Positions 43,755-44,793 of a stretch of DNA of 44,793 nucleotides are shown here, piece by piece. Each line of letters opens with the position of its first letter. Positions within the stretch are counted from its first letter, which is position 1. The DNA comes from Pseudomonadota bacterium (GTDB taxonomy: Bacteria; Pseudomonadota; Gammaproteobacteria; Burkholderiales; Ferrovaceae), in contig JAKBLB010000002.1 in NCBI GenBank assembly GCA_021832305.1, forward strand, positions 1 through 44,793, written 5' to 3'. The translations under genes were made by a program, and so were the position numbers. The notes below the pieces were generated by a model, which worked only from the letters and a program-made list of their open reading frames with translations, was not told the origin of the DNA and searched no databases.

Positions 43755-44793
43755 ATGAGTACAGTCACTCAGGAATCCGTGCAATTACCTCTGCTTCCCC
43801 TGCGGGATGTGGTTGTTTTTCCCCATATGGTCATTCCTCTCTTTGTGGGCCGCCTCAAATCCATCCGCGCTTTGGAACTGGCCATGGAAGCGGGCAAGAA
43901 CATCCTGCTGGTGGCACAGAAATCTGCCTCCAATGATGATCCGGGAGTGGACGAATTGTATGACGTGGGGAGCATTGCCACGATCCTGCAATTGCTGAAA
44001 CTGCCGGATGGTACGGTCAAGGTTCTGGTGGAGGGGGTCCAGCGGGTGACGGTGAGCGAGGTCACTGAACCCAATCAATCCCATTTTCTGGGAGTGGCGA
44101 CGCCCATCCAGGAATCCTCCGGTGAGCATCCGGAACTGGAAGCCCTGCGTCGTACTTTGCTGGGACAGTTTGAGCAATTCGTCAAACTGAACAAGAAGAT
44201 TCCTCAGGAGGTATTGAGTTCTTTTTCCAGTATTGAAGAGGCGGGACGACTGGCAGATACGGTCGCTACCCATGTTCCTCTGAAACTGGAACAAAAACAG
44301 GAAATCCTGGCCCTGTTCGATGTCCGTAAACGTATCGAACAATTGCTTTCACTGCTGGAAAGTGAAATCGACATCCTGCAGGTGGAAAAGCGCATCCGGG
44401 GGCGTGTCAAGCGCCAGATGGAAAAAAGCCAGCGCGAATACTACCTCAACGAACAGGTCAAGGCCATCCAGAAGGAGTTGGGAGACAACGAGGAGGGTGC
44501 GGATATCGAGGATCTGGAAAAAAAGATCCGTGCGGCACACATGTCCAAGGAGGCTCAGTCCAAGGCTGAGGCAGAACTCAAGAAATTGCGTTTGATGTCG
44601 CCCATGTCGGCAGAGGCCACGGTGGTGCGTAACTACATCGATACCCTGGTGGGTCTGCCCTGGAAAAAGAAAACCCGGGTCAGTTCCGACCTGGGAAACT
44701 GCGAAAAGGTATTGGATCAGGATCATTTCGGGTTGGATAAAGTCAAGGAACGGATCGTCGAATATCTGGCCGTCCAGGCACGGGTGGATAAGG
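43755..44793 (+). CDS. lon: ATP-dependent protease Lon, N-terminal part (cut by window end)
   Basis: The first 346 codons of Lon, running off the right edge with no stop. It shows the N-terminal substrate-binding domain (VQLPLLPLRDVVVFPHMVIPLFVGR) and the helical linker with the signature GRVKRQMEKSQREYYLNEQ and VRNYIDTLVGLPW. The window ends before the Walker A motif of the AAA+ domain, so the ATPase and Ser-Lys protease parts cannot be checked. ATG 43755 has AGAGG nine bases upstream, inside the right arm of a hairpin. It lies 72 bp after clpX, the conserved proteobacterial order. Confidence 0.97.
   Translation, partial: MSTVTQESVQLPLLPLRDVVVFPHMVIPLFVGRLKSIRALELAMEAGKNILLVAQKSASNDDPGVDELYDVGSIATILQLLKLPDGTVKVLVEGVQRVTVSEVTEPNQSHFLGVATPIQESSGEHPELEALRRTLLGQFEQFVKLNKKIPQEVLSSFSSIEEAGRLADTVATHVPLKLEQKQEILALFDVRKRIEQLLSLLESEIDILQVEKRIRGRVKRQMEKSQREYYLNEQVKAIQKELGDNEEGADIEDLEKKIRAAHMSKEAQSKAEAELKKLRLMSPMSAEATVVRNYIDTLVGLPWKKKTRVSSDLGNCEKVLDQDHFGLDKVKERIVEYLAVQARVDK

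Overview
The window is about 44.8 kb of densely coding, GC-rich chromosomal DNA. I found no insertion sequence, phage gene, CRISPR array, tRNA or rRNA. It looks like a Gram-negative proteobacterium, most likely a betaproteobacterium. The pointers are an ilvB-ilvH-ilvC-psd-pssA run that I know from betaproteobacteria, an acetolactate synthase carrying the GEASIQM variant of the thiamine-diphosphate motif, a type II secretion operon, and tig-clpP-clpX-lon. A nearly complete serine-cycle cluster and a small sulfur-transfer cluster suggest one-carbon or glyoxylate-linked metabolism alongside sulfur oxidation. The species cannot be named from this sequence.

Layout, left to right. (1) 1-148: tail of an unidentified gene. 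(2) 272-7662: a signalling island with an HD-GYP response regulator, a methyl-accepting chemoreceptor, a MerR-like HTH-receiver regulator, a 1163-residue hybrid histidine kinase and a single-domain receiver. Both the chemoreceptor and the kinase carry a CxxCH c-type heme motif in their periplasmic part. (3) 7708-16401, minus strand: apparently one nine-gene operon, glyA-sgaA-hprA-mtkA-mtkB-mcl-coaBC-dut-cbiX. It covers most of the dedicated serine cycle plus coenzyme A synthesis, dUTPase and a small chelatase. gckA (glycerate 2-kinase) diverges from glyA and is followed by folC, so pathway enzymes and folate supply meet at one intergenic node. PEP carboxylase, malate dehydrogenase and enolase are not in the window.

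(4) 19165-21655: DsrE-like protein, TusA-like protein, sulfide:quinone-oxidoreductase-like flavoprotein and a DUF1641-type protein, a sulfur-carrier and oxidation module. (5) 21689-23746: a DMT-family transporter meeting, tail to tail with overlap, a DUF1624-type membrane acyltransferase and a short gspC. (6) 23963-33802: type II secretion operon gspG-I-J-K-L-M-N-D-E-F, tightly coupled by ATGA/TTGA/TGATG overlaps. No gspH or prepilin peptidase is present here. (7) 33882-40307: ilvB-ilvH-ilvC-psd-pssA-ggt (branched-chain amino acids, phosphatidylethanolamine synthesis, gamma-glutamyltransferase). (8) 40390-end: tig, clpP, clpX and the first 346 codons of lon, with a good sigma-70-type promoter before tig and a hairpin over the lon ribosome-binding site.

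The least ordinary parts are the paired c-heme chemoreceptor and kinase with their HTH-receiver regulator, the three head-to-tail 13-bp palindromic repeats in front of that regulator, and the serine-cycle operon extended by coenzyme A biosynthesis. Family assignments rest on motifs read by eye; no database search was run.
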